Origin: an uncultured Pelagibacteraceae bacterium
GTDB lineage: Bacteria; Pseudomonadota; Alphaproteobacteria; Pelagibacterales; Pelagibacteraceae
Length of the DNA stretch: 64,000 nucleotides
Direction of reading: 5' to 3'
Assembly (NCBI GenBank): GCA_902629695.1
Contig: CACORY010000003.1
Coordinates: forward strand, 16,730 to 80,729
Shown here piece after piece: positions 30,689-46,026 of the stretch. Within the stretch, counting starts at the first letter, position 1. Each line of letters begins with the position of its first letter. The notes under the pieces were generated by a model. It ran no database searches, had not been told where the DNA came from, and saw only the letters and a list, made by a program, of their open reading frames with translations. The position numbers and the translations under genes were made by a program.

Positions 30689-32524
30689 TTATTCGTGAAA
30701 AAAGTTATATATCTTTTTTGCAACTTTTTCCTCAACACCTTCAACAGATTTAATTTCATCAAGACTTGCTGACTCAACTGCTCTTGCAGAGCCAAAATGA
30801 TTTAAAAGAGCTCTTTTTCTAATACTTCCAATACCACTAATTTGATCCAACATTGATTTCGAGATCCCTTTTTTTCTTTTTGCTCTATGAGCACTAATTG
30901 CAAATCTATGAGCTTCATCACGTACCCTTTGTAAAAAAAATAAAGTAGGGTCATTTTTTGCAAATTTGAACTCTTTGCCATTATGAAAAAAAGTTTCGTT
31001 TCCACTATTCCTAAATTTACCTTTTGCTATTGCAATAACTGGTATTTCATTCAATCCTAGTTCATTTAGTGTTTCTCTTGCTGAAGAATATTGTCCTTTA
31101 CCTCCATCAATGAGCACAAGATCTGGAAAGGTTAAGTAATTTCCTTTTTCTTGGATTGCTCGTTTAAACCTTCTACCCAAGACCTCTCTAATCATGCCAT
31201 AGTCGTCTTGTTTGAAATTTTCGTTTTTAATATTGAATTTTCTATATCTTTTTTTGATAAATCCTTCTTCCCCGTACGTTATTAGGGCTCCAACACTGTT
31301 TGTTCCTTGTATATGACTGTTATCATAAACCTCAATTAGACTTATGGTATTATCAATTTGAAATTTTTTTGAAATCTCATCTAGTAATTCTTTATTATTT
31401 TGACTTTCATAAAGATTTCTATTCAAACTATTTTTAGCATTTTTAATTGCCAAATTAATAACTTTTAGTTTTGATCCTTTTTTTGCAATTGAAATGTTAA
31501 TCTGCTTATTTTCTTTTTTTGTAAGGGTTTTTTCTATTAATTTTTTTTCTTTGATTTCTTCACTCAGAATTATTGATCTTGGAACAGCTTTATTTTCATA
31601 AAATTGTGATACAAAAGAATTTAAGATGTTACTTAATTTCTCATCTGGATCATGTTTTGGAAAAAAAGCTTGATTTCCCCAATTTTGTTTTGATCTATAG
31701 AAAAATACTTGAATACATGTTTTTCCAGATTCCTTGTAACCAGCTATAACGTCTGCCTCTGTTAAATTTACATCATTTATAGTTAAAGAGGATTGAATTA
31801 TATTTAAAGATTTAATCTTATCTCTTATTATTGCAGCTTTCTCAAAATCTAATTCTTCACTAGCTTTCTCCATTTGAGAAGAAAGAGTTTGCTGTATTTT
31901 TCTTGATCTACCCTTACTTAAAAATTCATCTGCTGCTTCTACTAGTTTAGCATAATCAATTTGGTCTATCTTTCCTCCACAAGGACCAGCACATCTTTTT
32001 AAAAAATAATTAAAACAAGTTTTGTCTCCTGCTTCTACTTGTTTGTCAGTACATGATCTTATTAAGAATATACGCTGAAGAGTTTTAATTGCACTATTTA
32101 CTGCAAGAGAACTCGCAAATGGTCCATAATATTTTCCAGGTTTGTTCTTTGCTCCGCGGTGTCTTTCGATTCGTGGGAATTCGTGATCTGAGATAAATAT
32201 ATAGGGAAAAGATTTATCATCTTTAAGCAATATATTAAATTTAGGTTTATGTTTTTTAATTAAGTTTGCTTCTAGTAGTAACGCCTCACTCTCATTAGTT
32301 GTAGTTGTAATTTCAAGCTTTTCAGTTTGAGACAACATTCTCTCAGTTCTAATGATATGATTTTTCTCAGAAACATAACTCTTTAATCGATTAGGAAGAT
32401 TTTTAGCTTTTCCGACATACAAGATTTCGTTTTTAGAGTTTAACATTCTATAAACTCCAGGGAGCTTTGGTATTAAAGGTAATTCTTTTTTAATTATTTC
32501 TTTTCCAGCTTCAGGATTTAACAT
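30689..32524 (-). CDS. uvrC: Excinuclease ABC subunit C; start trimmed to MLNPEAG
   Basis: GIY-YIG domain [26 protein letters not shown] motif, C-term Hh[16 protein letters not shown]. Confidence 0.97.
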   Translation of the reverse strand: MLNPEAGKEIIKKELPLIPKLPGVYRMLNSKNEILYVGKAKNLPNRLKSYVSEKNHIIRTERMLSQTEKLEITTTTNESEALLLEANLIKKHKPKFNILLKDDKSFPYIFISDHEFPRIERHRGAKNKPGKYYGPFASSLAVNSAIKTLQRIFLIRSCTDKQVEAGDKTCFNYFLKRCAGPCGGKIDQIDYAKLVEAADEFLSKGRSRKIQQTLSSQMEKASEELDFEKAAIIRDKIKSLNIIQSSLTINDVNLTEADVIAGYKESGKTCIQVFFYRSKQNWGNQAFFPKHDPDEKLSNILNSFVSQFYENKAVPRSIILSEEIKEKKLIEKTLTKKENKQINISIAKKGSKLKVINLAIKNAKNSLNRNLYESQNNKELLDEISKKFQIDNTISLIEVYDNSHIQGTNSVGALITYGEEGFIKKRYRKFNIKNENFKQDDYGMIREVLGRRFKRAIQEKGNYLTFPDLVLIDGGKGQYSSARETLNELGLNEIPVIAIAKGKFRNSGNETFFHNGKEFKFAKNDPTLFFLQRVRDEAHRFAISAHRAKRKKGISKSMLDQISGIGSIRKRALLNHFGSARAVESASLDEIKSVEGVEEKVAKKIYNFFHE

Positions 32525-32936
32525 GGCTTCTAATCTTAGAAATTTGTATTCCAACTGATGAACAATCTTTAAGAATTTCTAATTTTTCAATTTTTAACAT
32601 AATTTTACCAATTCTTTTATCTTTAAATAATTCATCAAAAACTGCTTCTGCCAAAGTCTCTAAAAAATTATAATGCCTCTTTTTTACAAGTTTTTTGATT
32701 AATTTTACAATTGTTCCATAATTTACAATTGATTTTAAATCTTTATCATTTGAAGGTTTTTTATCTTGATAGTCTATTTCAAGACTAAATTTTACTTTTT
32801 GAGAATTCTCTTTTTCAAAATCGTAATACCCAAGTTTTAAGTCCAAAATTAACTCATTAATTATTATCTTTTTCTCATAATTAAATAAGCTTTTTGATTT
32901 ATCAATTTTAACAATCTTAAAATTATTTTTTCTCAT
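32511..32936 (-). CDS. folB: Dihydroneopterin aldolase-like (FolB family)
   Basis: [46 protein letters not shown]. Confidence 0.8.
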   Translation of the reverse strand: MRKNNFKIVKIDKSKSLFNYEKKIIINELILDLKLGYYDFEKENSQKVKFSLEIDYQDKKPSNDKDLKSIVNYGTIVKLIKKLVKKRHYNFLETLAEAVFDELFKDKRIGKIMLKIEKLEILKDCSSVGIQISKIRSHVKS

Positions 32937-32990
32937 TAGCTAAAAGATTTGTTAAAAAAAAAATTGCAAATATAGACAAAACTATTTTTT

Positions 32991-33727
32991 TCACTCTTTT
33001 CCTTTCATTATATCGGGCGTTTGCCAATTTAAGCTTTGACCACCATCAATAGCTAAAACTTGTCCTGTAATAGAACTGTTTTTAATAAAAAAGTCAACTG
33101 CATTACAAATCTCATTTACATCAACTTGTTGTTTTAGTGGAGTTGCTAAATATTGGCTTTTAAAGTGTTTTTCAGATTGTCTTTTATTTTTAATAGTTGG
33201 TCCAGGAGCTATTCCATTAACTCTTATATTAGGCGAAAGGCTCATTGCACTAGTTTTGGTTAAAGTATGTAAACCAGTTTTACTTAATGTATATGAGAAA
33301 AAAAATGGAGTTAGTTTAAATACTCTTTGATCAATTATATTAATAATATTGTTATTTTTACCTCTGACATTTTTTGAAAATTCTTTTGATAAAAGAGCAG
33401 GAGCTTTAAGATTTGTGGAAATATGTTTTTCCCAACTTTTAGAAGTAAAATTTTCTAATTTATCGTTTTCAAATAATGAGGCATTATTTATTAAACAGTC
33501 AAAAAATTTCATTTTTGATTTTGAAAATTTGACTATTTTTTGAACATCTTTCTCTTTACTTAAATCTGCGCTTACCAAATAAACTTTTGTTCCAAATCTC
33601 TGTAATTTTTTCCTTAAACTCTCAGCTTTAGATTTTGATTTATTGAAATGAATAGTAATTTCTATGTTTGGTCCGGCTAATTTTTCTGCTATAGCAGCTC
33701 CTATTCTAGTAGCTCCACCGGTGATTA

Positions 33728-33746
<19 letters not shown>
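32991..33746 (-). CDS. Short-chain dehydrogenase/reductase (pteridine-reductase-like)
   Basis: [47 protein letters not shown]. Confidence 0.88.
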
Positions 33747-37129
<3,383 letters not shown>

Positions 37130-38077
37130 TTATTTTTGTTTTAAAATACTTTTTACCGGATTAGTTTTTTTAATCCAAGAATTTGGAATAGAATTTATTC
37201 CTTTTAATGCAGCAAAATATGCTCCAGTGAAATTTGCTCTTGAACAATTACAGCCACCTGCTTTTATTGTTCTTAAAATAGCATCTTTATAATTTTTTGA
37301 ATTAATAATTGTGTATATTGAACTATTAAAAGTTCCAGGATAACTACAAGCCATACCTAATTTTTTTATAGTAATAGAGTTAAATTTTGATTTAAATTTT
37401 TTTATTTTTTTTATGTCATGTACGATCTCTCTAAAATATGAATTTCTATTGTATCTTTTAACAAATTCTTTAATTGGGTCTTTAGCTCCTTTTAACGCAA
37501 AATCTATTAAATAAAATTTTGCCATGGCGTACTTAAAACTAATTTTTGACACAGTTACAATTTTGAAAATTTTCTTTAAACTTTTAAAATCAAACCCATA
37601 TAGAAAATATGGAAGAGTAGCACAAAAACCATCTGACTCATTGACTTTTACACCACCAGAAATTTTTTTTTTTAAATTAATATTATTTACCGTTTCAATA
37701 ATATTTTGATGTATCCATGGTCCTTTAATCATACCACGCCAGTCTTTAACTTTTTTATATTTAGATCTCAGTTTTAAATTTTTCCAATATTCACTACCAG
37801 GACCGAAGTTTTTAAGAATATTTTTTTTAAATCTTTTTTCTATATTTTCATGTCCATCTAGCAGTGTATTAAACATCACTTGGCCAATTTCATTATATCC
37901 AGAGACTTTTCCAGTTTTTATATTATAGAATGGGCTTTTATTTTTTTTTAAAAAAGCAAAGTCTTTTTTACCTTTAATATGATTATTTAATTTTTTTTGA
38001 TTATATACCCAATGTAACGGCCTTGCTGCCGCATCAGCTACCGTGGCGCCTAAGAAGACATGTAGATTATTTTTCAC
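37130..38077 (-). CDS. ADP-ribosylglycohydrolase/crystallin J1-like protein
   Basis: GATVADAAARPLHWVYN and AGGCNCSRANFTGAYFAALKG. Confidence 0.75.
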   Translation of the reverse strand: MKNNLHVFLGATVADAAARPLHWVYNQKKLNNHIKGKKDFAFLKKNKSPFYNIKTGKVSGYNEIGQVMFNTLLDGHENIEKRFKKNILKNFGPGSEYWKNLKLRSKYKKVKDWRGMIKGPWIHQNIIETVNNINLKKKISGGVKVNESDGFCATLPYFLYGFDFKSLKKIFKIVTVSKISFKYAMAKFYLIDFALKGAKDPIKEFVKRYNRNSYFREIVHDIKKIKKFKSKFNSITIKKLGMACSYPGTFNSSIYTIINSKNYKDAILRTIKAGGCNCSRANFTGAYFAALKGINSIPNSWIKKTNPVKSILKQK

Positions 38078-38078
38078 T

Positions 38079-39023
38079 TTAATGAGACAAAAACTTTTCA
38101 GCCTCTAGCGCTGCCATGCATCCCATACCAGCAGCAGTAACTGCTTGCCTAAATGTTTTATCTTTTACATCTCCAGCCGCATAAACACCCGGAACATTAG
38201 TTTCTGTTGAATCTGGTTTTGTTATTAAATAACCTTCCTTGTCCATACTTAGTTGATCTTTAAACAATTGTGTTGCAGGGTCATGACCAATTGCAATAAA
38301 TATACCGTCTAACTTTATTTCATCAGTTTTACTCGTTTTTACATTTTTTACTTTAATTCCTTTAACATTTTTTGGATCTTTGTCACCGATTACATCCTCG
38401 ACAACGGTATCCCAAATGATTTCAATTTTTTTATTTTCCATAAGTTTTTTTTGAAGCATCTTTTCAGCCCTCAATGTATCTCTTCTATGAATTAATTTTA
38501 CTTTTGATGCAAATTTTGTAAGAAACATTGCTTCTTCAACAGCTGCATTACCTCCACCGACAACTGCAACTTCTTTGTCTTTAAAGAAAAAACCATCACA
38601 TGTAGCGCACGCTGATACGCCAAATCCTCTAAACTCCTGCTCAGATTTAATATTTAACCATCTAGCTTGGGCACCTGTTGAAATTATTATGCTGTCAGCG
38701 GTATATTTTTGACCAGTGTCACCTACAGCCTCAAATGGGGTTATCTTTAAATTTACTGAGCTTATATGATCTTCAATCATTTCTGTTCCAACTGCTTTTG
38801 CCTGCTCTTTCATTTGATCCATAAGCCATGGACCTTGAATAACATCCGCAAATCCAGGAAAATTTTCAACATCTGTTGTTGTAGTTAACTGGCCACCAGG
38901 CTCTGATCCGTAAACTAAAATTGGATTTAACATCGCTCTAGCCGCATAAACTGCAGCAGTGTATCCGGCAGGACCAGACCCAATTATTAACACTTTTGTG
39001 TGTTTAGTTGGATTTTGACTCAT
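38079..39023 (-). CDS. trxB: Thioredoxin reductase
   Basis: IGSGPAGYTAAVYAARA, SACATCDGFFFKDKEVAVVGGGNAAVEEA. Confidence 0.98.
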   Translation of the reverse strand: MSQNPTKHTKVLIIGSGPAGYTAAVYAARAMLNPILVYGSEPGGQLTTTTDVENFPGFADVIQGPWLMDQMKEQAKAVGTEMIEDHISSVNLKITPFEAVGDTGQKYTADSIIISTGAQARWLNIKSEQEFRGFGVSACATCDGFFFKDKEVAVVGGGNAAVEEAMFLTKFASKVKLIHRRDTLRAEKMLQKKLMENKKIEIIWDTVVEDVIGDKDPKNVKGIKVKNVKTSKTDEIKLDGIFIAIGHDPATQLFKDQLSMDKEGYLITKPDSTETNVPGVYAAGDVKDKTFRQAVTAAGMGCMAALEAEKFLSH

Positions 39024-39044
39024 ATGAAAGCTATATAGTGATTA

Positions 39045-39995
39045 ATGACTAAATTAAAAGGTTTATTATTGACAGAGGGTATGCACGGCATGATAAGCCA
39101 AGTTGAAGGTCTCGCAAAAGCATTAAATTTAGATTTTATACACGAAAAAATTGAACTTAATAATTTTTGGAAACTTATACCCCCCAAATTAACTCCAATA
39201 CAAAGTTTTGTTTTTAAAAATAAAATTGATCAAAAATTTAGCATTGTTATTTCTTGTGGAAGAAAAAGTGTAATTCCCTCAATTTATTTAAAAAAAAAAC
39301 TAAAAAACAAAATTATGACTATACATATTCAAGATCCTAAAGTTTCAACAAGTAATTTTGATTATGTCATAGTGCCAGAACATGATGGCATAACTGGTAG
39401 CAATATTGTTACTAGTAAAGGGGCAATTCATTATTTAAGAAATAACGAATTAGATCTGAATATGAATTACCTAAAATCCCAGTTAAATAAAGATAAGATT
39501 GTTTCCTTGATTATGGGTGGTCCCAATAAATATTACAATTATGATAAGAAGATAATAGAGGAAATATTTTTTAAAGTTCAAAATAATTTTATAGAAAATG
39601 ATTATCAATTAATTTTTATTCCTTCAATGAGAACACCAAAAAATATTATTGAATTAGCAAAGAATTATTTTGATAATGATCAAATCATAATTACTGATAT
39701 TGATAAAAATGCCTATCTTTCATCCCTAAGACTAGCAGATCATATAGTTGTGACATGTGACTCAACATCAATGATTTCTGAGGCAGCGATGACAGGTAAA
39801 CCAATCTACGTGGTCCAGATGCCACCAGTAAAAAAAAATGAAAGATTTCAGAAATTTTTTAGATTATTTAAATCTTTAAACATTATCAAAGATCTTGAAA
39901 ACTCTTTAGAAGTATGGAGCTATGAAAAACTTAATGAAACTGATAGGATATCAAGTTATATAAAAAAAAAATTTAAAGATTATGACTTTTCTTAA
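39045..39995 (+). CDS. Mitochondrial-fission ELM1-like (DUF1022) protein
   Basis: TEGMHGMISQVEGLAKAL, VTCDSTSMISEAAMTGKPIYV. Confidence 0.8.
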   Translation: MTKLKGLLLTEGMHGMISQVEGLAKALNLDFIHEKIELNNFWKLIPPKLTPIQSFVFKNKIDQKFSIVISCGRKSVIPSIYLKKKLKNKIMTIHIQDPKVSTSNFDYVIVPEHDGITGSNIVTSKGAIHYLRNNELDLNMNYLKSQLNKDKIVSLIMGGPNKYYNYDKKIIEEIFFKVQNNFIENDYQLIFIPSMRTPKNIIELAKNYFDNDQIIITDIDKNAYLSSLRLADHIVVTCDSTSMISEAAMTGKPIYVVQMPPVKKNERFQKFFRLFKSLNIIKDLENSLEVWSYEKLNETDRISSYIKKKFKDYDFS

Positions 39996-40644
39996 TTCTA
40001 TATTAAATAATTCAAAAAAACATGAGTCTCCTTTTGATCATTGGGAATACAACGATGCGTTAAATAATGATGCTATTAATGAAATCATATATGCAGATAT
40101 ACCAGATGTAAGAAAGCATAACTTATCTTATGACGGAACGAGAGCTATTGATGGTGGTGGAGCGGAATTTAGGGAAGGGATAGAGTCAGGTGGAAAAGCA
40201 ATTAAATTTAGATGTTTTATAACAAAAGAAAATGCCTCAAAATTTCCAAATCTTGTTAAGTTTATTAAGGAGCTACAATCAAAGGAGACATATCAAACAA
40301 TTTCAAAAATGATTAAAAAGGATTTGACAAATTCTTATGTACGAGTTGAAGTTATATGTGACAGAGAAGGATTTTGGCTCAAACCACATTGCGATATTAA
40401 AGAAAAATTAATGTCAGGCCTTATTTTTATAAATAAAGAGAATGAGTCTGAAGACTTGGGAACAGATTTTTATAATGAAAAATTAGAAAAAGTTAAAACT
40501 GTTCCTTATAAGCATAATTATGGATATTTTTTTACTAGTGGACCCAATACATGGCACGGAATGGAAAAAAAAAAAATTCTAAAAGAAAGAAGATGTATTC
40601 AAGTAAATTATGTTACTTTCAAAACTGATTGGAAAGTTGAATAA
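39982..40644 (+). CDS. 2-oxoglutarate/Fe(II)-dependent oxygenase-like protein
   Basis: HxD in LKPHCDIKEKLMSGLIFIN; distal His/Arg in WHGMEKKKILKERRCIQVNYV. Confidence 0.7.
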   Translation: MTFLNSILNNSKKHESPFDHWEYNDALNNDAINEIIYADIPDVRKHNLSYDGTRAIDGGGAEFREGIESGGKAIKFRCFITKENASKFPNLVKFIKELQSKETYQTISKMIKKDLTNSYVRVEVICDREGFWLKPHCDIKEKLMSGLIFINKENESEDLGTDFYNEKLEKVKTVPYKHNYGYFFTSGPNTWHGMEKKKILKERRCIQVNYVTFKTDWKVE

Positions 40645-40652
40645 GTAATTTT

Positions 40653-40898
40653 TTATACAAAATTAGAATAAATTCCGATTACGATTAGAGAAACCAGCGT
40701 AAAACAAATACCAGTTACTGCTCTCAATTGATCACTATTAGATTTATCATTAATTTTCCAAATATTTATATTGTGAATTTGGAATTTATTAGAAACTTTA
40801 ATTTTATTATCTTCAGGAAAATCCAAGACTTCTGCATTAAATAAATTTTTTTTCTTTTCTAAAGCTGTTTCAATATATTTGTGGACTTCTGAGCTCAT
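40653..40898 (-). CDS. Small protein with C-terminal TM helix, unknown function
   Basis: 81 aa ORF filling the gap; hydrophilic N-terminus, GICFTLVSLIVIGIYSNFV tail. Confidence 0.6.
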   Translation of the reverse strand: MSSEVHKYIETALEKKKNLFNAEVLDFPEDNKIKVSNKFQIHNINIWKINDKSNSDQLRAVTGICFTLVSLIVIGIYSNFV

Positions 40899-41039
40899 AA
40901 TTTATTAATAAACCTTAAAAAAAAGATTTATTTTATTCAATAAGCGTATCAATCAAAATGGGTCATTTAAAATTAATTTTTTAATTTTAATCAACTTAAG
41001 ATTGTATGAATTTTATCAACTTTTGATTGAATAATTTTT

Positions 41040-44000
41040 TTAAAAAAGATCTTGAAGAGAGTTGACCTCAAGTTTTTTAGATTTTAGTGATTTGATACCT
41101 TGTATACAAGCAAGCGCAGTAGACATATTTGTACAATATGGAACTTTATTTTTAAGTGTTGCTCTTCTAAGGGCAATTGCATCATTTAATCTGTGCTCAC
41201 TATTTCCACCACCAGTATTAATGACAATAGCAATTTTTTTTGAGTTTAGGACGTCTACGATATGAGGAGATCCACTACTTACTTTGTTTATTATTTTGCA
41301 TTTCATTCCATGGTTTTTAATATATTCAGCTGTACCTTTAGTCGCACATAAATCAAAATTTAATTTAGTAAGTTGCTTTGCAAGATCTATACCTTCATCC
41401 TTATGTGAGTCTTTAAGCGATATAAATGCGAGACCTTTTTTTGGTAACGAGTTAGCTGATGCTATTTGACTTTTTGCAAAAGCCATCCCAAAATCTTTAT
41501 CAAAACCCATTACTTCACCTGTTGATTTCATTTCAGGACCCAGTAGCAAATCACTATTAGGAAATTTATTAAAGGGAAATACCGCTTCTTTCACTGCAAA
41601 CATATTTTTAGCTTTTTCTCTAAGCTTAAATTTTGATAATTTTTCACCAGCCATTACTCTTGAGGCAATCTTTGCTAAAGGAAGACCTTTTGCTTTAGAT
41701 ACAAATGGGACTGTTCTACTAGCTCTTGGATTTACTTCGATAACATAAATTTCATCTTTTTTAATTGCAAATTGTATATTCATAAAACCTTTTACTTTCA
41801 AAGCTAATGCAAGTTTTTTAGTTTGATTTTCAATTTCTTTTATTAAATAAGGCTTTATTGATACAGGGGGGAGACAACAAGCAGAGTCTCCAGAATGAAT
41901 TCCAGCCTCCTCAATATGTTGCATTATACCAGCCACATAAACTTGTCTTCCATCTGATATTGCATCTACATCTACTTCCATTGCATGGTCAATAAATTTA
42001 TCAATTAAAATTGGATTTTCCTCTGCTGCTCTAAATGCTTCTTTAACAAAATTTTTGAGCTGGCTTTTTTCGTGAACAATTTCCATTGCTCTACCTCCTA
42101 ATACATATGAGGGTCTCACCATAAGAGGTAATCCTACTTTGTCTGCAATTTTAATAGCCTGTTTAAAGTTTTTCGCAATTCCGCTTTCTGCTTGTTTTAA
42201 TTTTAATTTATTTAATAAATTTCTAAATCTGTTTCTATCCTCTGCTAAATCAATAGAAGAATATTGTGTTCCCAATATTGGAAGTTTGTTATCATTTAAA
42301 AATTTTGCAAGTTTAATTGGTGTTTGACCTCCAAACTGAGCTATGACACCAATCAAGCTTCCTTTTTCTTTTTCTATTTTAATAATATTAAATACATACT
42401 CTTCTTTAAGAGGTTCAAAATATAATCTATCACTTGTATCATAGTCTGTTGAAACTGTTTCTGGATTGCAATTGATCATAATTGTTTCGTAACCAGCATT
42501 TTTTAAAGAAAAACTTGCTTGGCAGCAGCAATAATCAAACTCAATTCCTTGGCCAATTCTGTTTGGTCCTCCTCCAAGAATAATTATTTTTTTCTTATTA
42601 GATGGATCAGCTTCACATTCAGAATTAATTGAAAAATTTCTTTGATAAGTTGAATACATATATGGAGTAAAAGATTTAAATTCAGCAGCACAAGTATCTA
42701 CTTTTTTATAAACAGGAAGTATTTTTAGTGCTGATCTTTTTCTTCTTACAATTTCCTCAGAAGTTTTAGACAATTCTGAAAGTTTCTTATCTGAAAATCC
42801 CATTGATTTTATTCTATTAAATTCTGCGAAATCTTTAGGCAGTCCCTTGCTTTTGATATGTATTTCACAATCAACTATTTCTTTAATTTGTTTTAAAAAC
42901 CAAGGATCAATTTTGGATAAATTGTATATTTTCTTTAATTCTATTTTTTTTCTAATCGCTTCGGCGACTAATAATATTTTATTTGGAATAGTTTCTTTAA
43001 GCTTCCTTTCAATTTGTTTTTTATTTAAATCGAAAATTCTGTCTAAACCTGAAAAACCAGTTTCAAGAGATATAAGCGCTTTTTGCAGAGATTCTTTAAA
43101 GTTTCTTCCAATAGCCATTGCTTCACCAACTGATTTCATAGATGTTCCTAAAGTTGCAGGAGAGGTTGAGAATTTTTCAAAAGTAAATCTTGGAATTTTA
43201 GTTACAACATAATCTATGCTTGGCTCGAACGATGCAGGTGTAACTTTAGTTATTTCATTTTTTAATTCATCTAGTGTATAACCAACCGCTAATTTTGCAG
43301 CCACTTTCGCAATTGGAAATCCAGTTGCTTTTGATGCAAGTGCTGATGATCTTGATACACGCGGATTCATTTCAATGATAACCATTCGACCATCTTTAGG
43401 ATTGATAGCAAACTGAACATTTGATCCACCAGTTTCAACTCCAATTTTTCTTAAACATGCAATAGAAGCATTTCTCATCATCTGGTATTCTTTATCTGTA
43501 AGAGTAAGAGCAGGTGCAATTGTTACTGAGTCACCAGTATGTATTCCCATTGGATCTATATTTTCAATTGAGCAAATTATTATACAGTTATCTTTCTTAT
43601 CTCTTACAACTTCCATTTCAAATTCTTTCCAACCTTCCAAACATTCCTCAACAAGAACTTGGCTTACAGGAGACTCATACAATCCATTTTTTACAATCTT
43701 AAAATAATCTTTTTTAGTTTTAGCTATTCCTCCACCAAGTCCACCAAGAGTAAAAGCAGGTCTTATGATTGCTGGCAATCCAATTTTTTTTAACACTTTT
43801 GATGCTTGGTTATTGTTATTAACAATTTCAGATTTTGGTAAATCTAAACCAATATCAATCATATTTTTTCTAAATTTTTTTCTATCCTCTGCATTAGAAA
43901 TTGCTTTAGAGTTTGCTCCTATTAATTCAATTTTGTATTTTTTTAAAACTCCTTTTTTCTCTGCTTCCATCGCAAGGTTTAGCGCGGTTTGGCCTCCCAT

Positions 44001-44267
44001 TGTTGGAAGAATTGCATCTGGTTTTTCTTTTTTGAGAATTTTTTCTAATACATTTAGTGTAATTGGTTCAATATAAGTTTTATCCGCAACATCTGGATCT
44101 GTCATAATTGTTGCGGGATTTGAGTTTATTAGAACTACTTTATAGCCTTCATCTTTTAGTGCTTTACAAGCTTGTGTTCCTGAATAATCAAATTCACATG
44201 CTTGTCCTATAATTATTGGACCAGCGCCCACGACCAAAATTTTTTTAATATCTTTTCTTTTTGGCAT
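41040..44267 (-). CDS. carB: Carbamoyl phosphate synthase large subunit
   Basis: [26 protein letters not shown], duplicated ATP-grasp. Confidence 0.98.
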   Translation of the reverse strand: MPKRKDIKKILVVGAGPIIIGQACEFDYSGTQACKALKDEGYKVVLINSNPATIMTDPDVADKTYIEPITLNVLEKILKKEKPDAILPTMGGQTALNLAMEAEKKGVLKKYKIELIGANSKAISNAEDRKKFRKNMIDIGLDLPKSEIVNNNNQASKVLKKIGLPAIIRPAFTLGGLGGGIAKTKKDYFKIVKNGLYESPVSQVLVEECLEGWKEFEMEVVRDKKDNCIIICSIENIDPMGIHTGDSVTIAPALTLTDKEYQMMRNASIACLRKIGVETGGSNVQFAINPKDGRMVIIEMNPRVSRSSALASKATGFPIAKVAAKLAVGYTLDELKNEITKVTPASFEPSIDYVVTKIPRFTFEKFSTSPATLGTSMKSVGEAMAIGRNFKESLQKALISLETGFSGLDRIFDLNKKQIERKLKETIPNKILLVAEAIRKKIELKKIYNLSKIDPWFLKQIKEIVDCEIHIKSKGLPKDFAEFNRIKSMGFSDKKLSELSKTSEEIVRRKRSALKILPVYKKVDTCAAEFKSFTPYMYSTYQRNFSINSECEADPSNKKKIIILGGGPNRIGQGIEFDYCCCQASFSLKNAGYETIMINCNPETVSTDYDTSDRLYFEPLKEEYVFNIIKIEKEKGSLIGVIAQFGGQTPIKLAKFLNDNKLPILGTQYSSIDLAEDRNRFRNLLNKLKLKQAESGIAKNFKQAIKIADKVGLPLMVRPSYVLGGRAMEIVHEKSQLKNFVKEAFRAAEENPILIDKFIDHAMEVDVDAISDGRQVYVAGIMQHIEEAGIHSGDSACCLPPVSIKPYLIKEIENQTKKLALALKVKGFMNIQFAIKKDEIYVIEVNPRASRTVPFVSKAKGLPLAKIASRVMAGEKLSKFKLREKAKNMFAVKEAVFPFNKFPNSDLLLGPEMKSTGEVMGFDKDFGMAFAKSQIASANSLPKKGLAFISLKDSHKDEGIDLAKQLTKLNFDLCATKGTAEYIKNHGMKCKIINKVSSGSPHIVDVLNSKKIAIVINTGGGNSEHRLNDAIALRRATLKNKVPYCTNMSTALACIQGIKSLKSKKLEVNSLQDLF

Positions 44268-45438
44268 TTTTTTTCATGTTGTTAATAAATTCTTGAAACA
44301 AATAAACACTATCTTGAGGGCCGGGATTAGACTCCGGATGGTATTGAACTGAAAATATTGGTTTATTTTTAAGCTTTATTCCTTCAATAGTATTATCAAA
44401 AAGAGATTTATGAGTTACTTCAATTTTTTTTGGCAAAGTTTCTTCAACTACTACAAATCCATGATTTTGACTTGTAATTTCAACTTTGTCATGAACTAAA
44501 TTTTTAACAGGATGGTTTGCACCTCTGTGTCCTAACTTCATTTTTTTTGTTTTGCCACCTAAAGCTAATGCTAAAATCTGATGGCCTAAACAAATACCAA
44601 AAATAGGTAAATTATTTTTTATAAGCTCGTTAATTATTGCGATTGAATATTTTCCAGTTGCAGCTGGGTCCCCTGGTCCATTAGATAAGAAAATTCCGTT
44701 TGGTTTTAAACTTAGTATTTTTTGTGCATTTGTTTTACAAGAAACAACAGTAACTTTACAGTTGAAGTCAGAAAAATATCTTAAGATATTTTTTTTGATT
44801 CCGTAATCAACCGCAACTACATGGAATAAATTTTTATTATTTTTTTTATATCCCACGTTTTTTTTCCATGTTTGAAGACCTCTCCAAGTATAATTTTTTT
44901 TGGTTGAAACTACTTTTGCAAGATCTAAATTTTTTAATCCACTCCATTTAAGGGTAGTATTTGTTAATTTACTAACATTAAATTTGCCATTTTTTAAATA
45001 AGATATTGTTCCTTTTGGTGCTCCTTTATCTCTTATAAAATTTGTGAGGCTTCGAGTGTCTAAACCAGTAATTCCGATAATTTTATTTTTTTTGAGCCAA
45101 GCATCTAAATGTAGAAATGATCTGTAGTTTGATGGTGAAGTTATTTCAGAGTTAATTATTACTCCTTTTGTCCATATTTTATCAGACTCATGATCTTCTT
45201 TGTTGGTTCCAACATTTCCAATATGAGGAAAGGTAAAGTTAATAATTTGACCTGCGTATGATGGATCAGAGATGATTTCCTGATAACCTGTTAAAGATGT
45301 ATTAAAGCAAACTTCGCCTGTGGCTTCTCCTTGATAACCAATTCCAATTCCTCTAAATACCTTTTTGTTTTCAAGAACTAAGACGCCTGTATTGATTTGA
45401 GATTTTTTTGAGTTAGTTTTTTTTGCTTTTTTGATCAA
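44245..45438 (-). CDS. carA: Carbamoyl phosphate synthase small subunit
   Basis: [44 protein letters not shown]. Confidence 0.98.
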   Translation of the reverse strand: MIKKAKKTNSKKSQINTGVLVLENKKVFRGIGIGYQGEATGEVCFNTSLTGYQEIISDPSYAGQIINFTFPHIGNVGTNKEDHESDKIWTKGVIINSEITSPSNYRSFLHLDAWLKKNKIIGITGLDTRSLTNFIRDKGAPKGTISYLKNGKFNVSKLTNTTLKWSGLKNLDLAKVVSTKKNYTWRGLQTWKKNVGYKKNNKNLFHVVAVDYGIKKNILRYFSDFNCKVTVVSCKTNAQKILSLKPNGIFLSNGPGDPAATGKYSIAIINELIKNNLPIFGICLGHQILALALGGKTKKMKLGHRGANHPVKNLVHDKVEITSQNHGFVVVEETLPKKIEVTHKSLFDNTIEGIKLKNKPIFSVQYHPESNPGPQDSVYLFQEFINNMKKNAKKKRY

Positions 45439-45564
45439 TTACAACTCATGAGTTAAAGGTTAATACAATAATTGCATTATTATGGCAACAGAGATGTAAT
45501 AAAAAAATTAAAAAAAAACAATTTTTCTTTTGAAGAATTCTTTCTTTAAAGTAGATTAAAAATT

Positions 45565-46026
45565 ATGTCACTTAAACAGACTATCGAAAATGAATATAAA
45601 AATGCATTAAAATCTAAAGATAAAAATAAAATATCAACCTATAGGTTAATACTATCATCTATAAAAGATTTAGACATTGTTAACAGGTCAGGACCTAATA
45701 AAAAGGATACTGATGATGAAGATATTAAAAAACTTTTAAAAAAGATGGTTAAGCAAAGAACCGAATCAATTGATATTTATAAAAAAAACAACCGAGCAGA
45801 TCTTTTAAAAGTTGAGCAAAATGAATATGATATTTTAATAAGTTTTTTGCCCAAACAGCTTAGCGATGAAGAAACTAAGAAAATTTGTTTAGATATAATC
45901 GTAAAGCTTAAAGCAAATTCAGTTAAAGATATGGGTAAAGTCATGGGTGAATTAAAAAAGACACACACAGATACAATTGATTTTGCTAAAGCTGGATTAT
46001 TGATTAAAGAATTGTTAAATAAATAA
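45565..46026 (+). CDS. GatB/YqeY domain protein
   Basis: STYRLILSSIKD, YDILISFLPKQLSDEE, DMGKVMGELK. Confidence 0.93.
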   Translation: MSLKQTIENEYKNALKSKDKNKISTYRLILSSIKDLDIVNRSGPNKKDTDDEDIKKLLKKMVKQRTESIDIYKKNNRADLLKVEQNEYDILISFLPKQLSDEETKKICLDIIVKLKANSVKDMGKVMGELKKTHTDTIDFAKAGLLIKELLNK

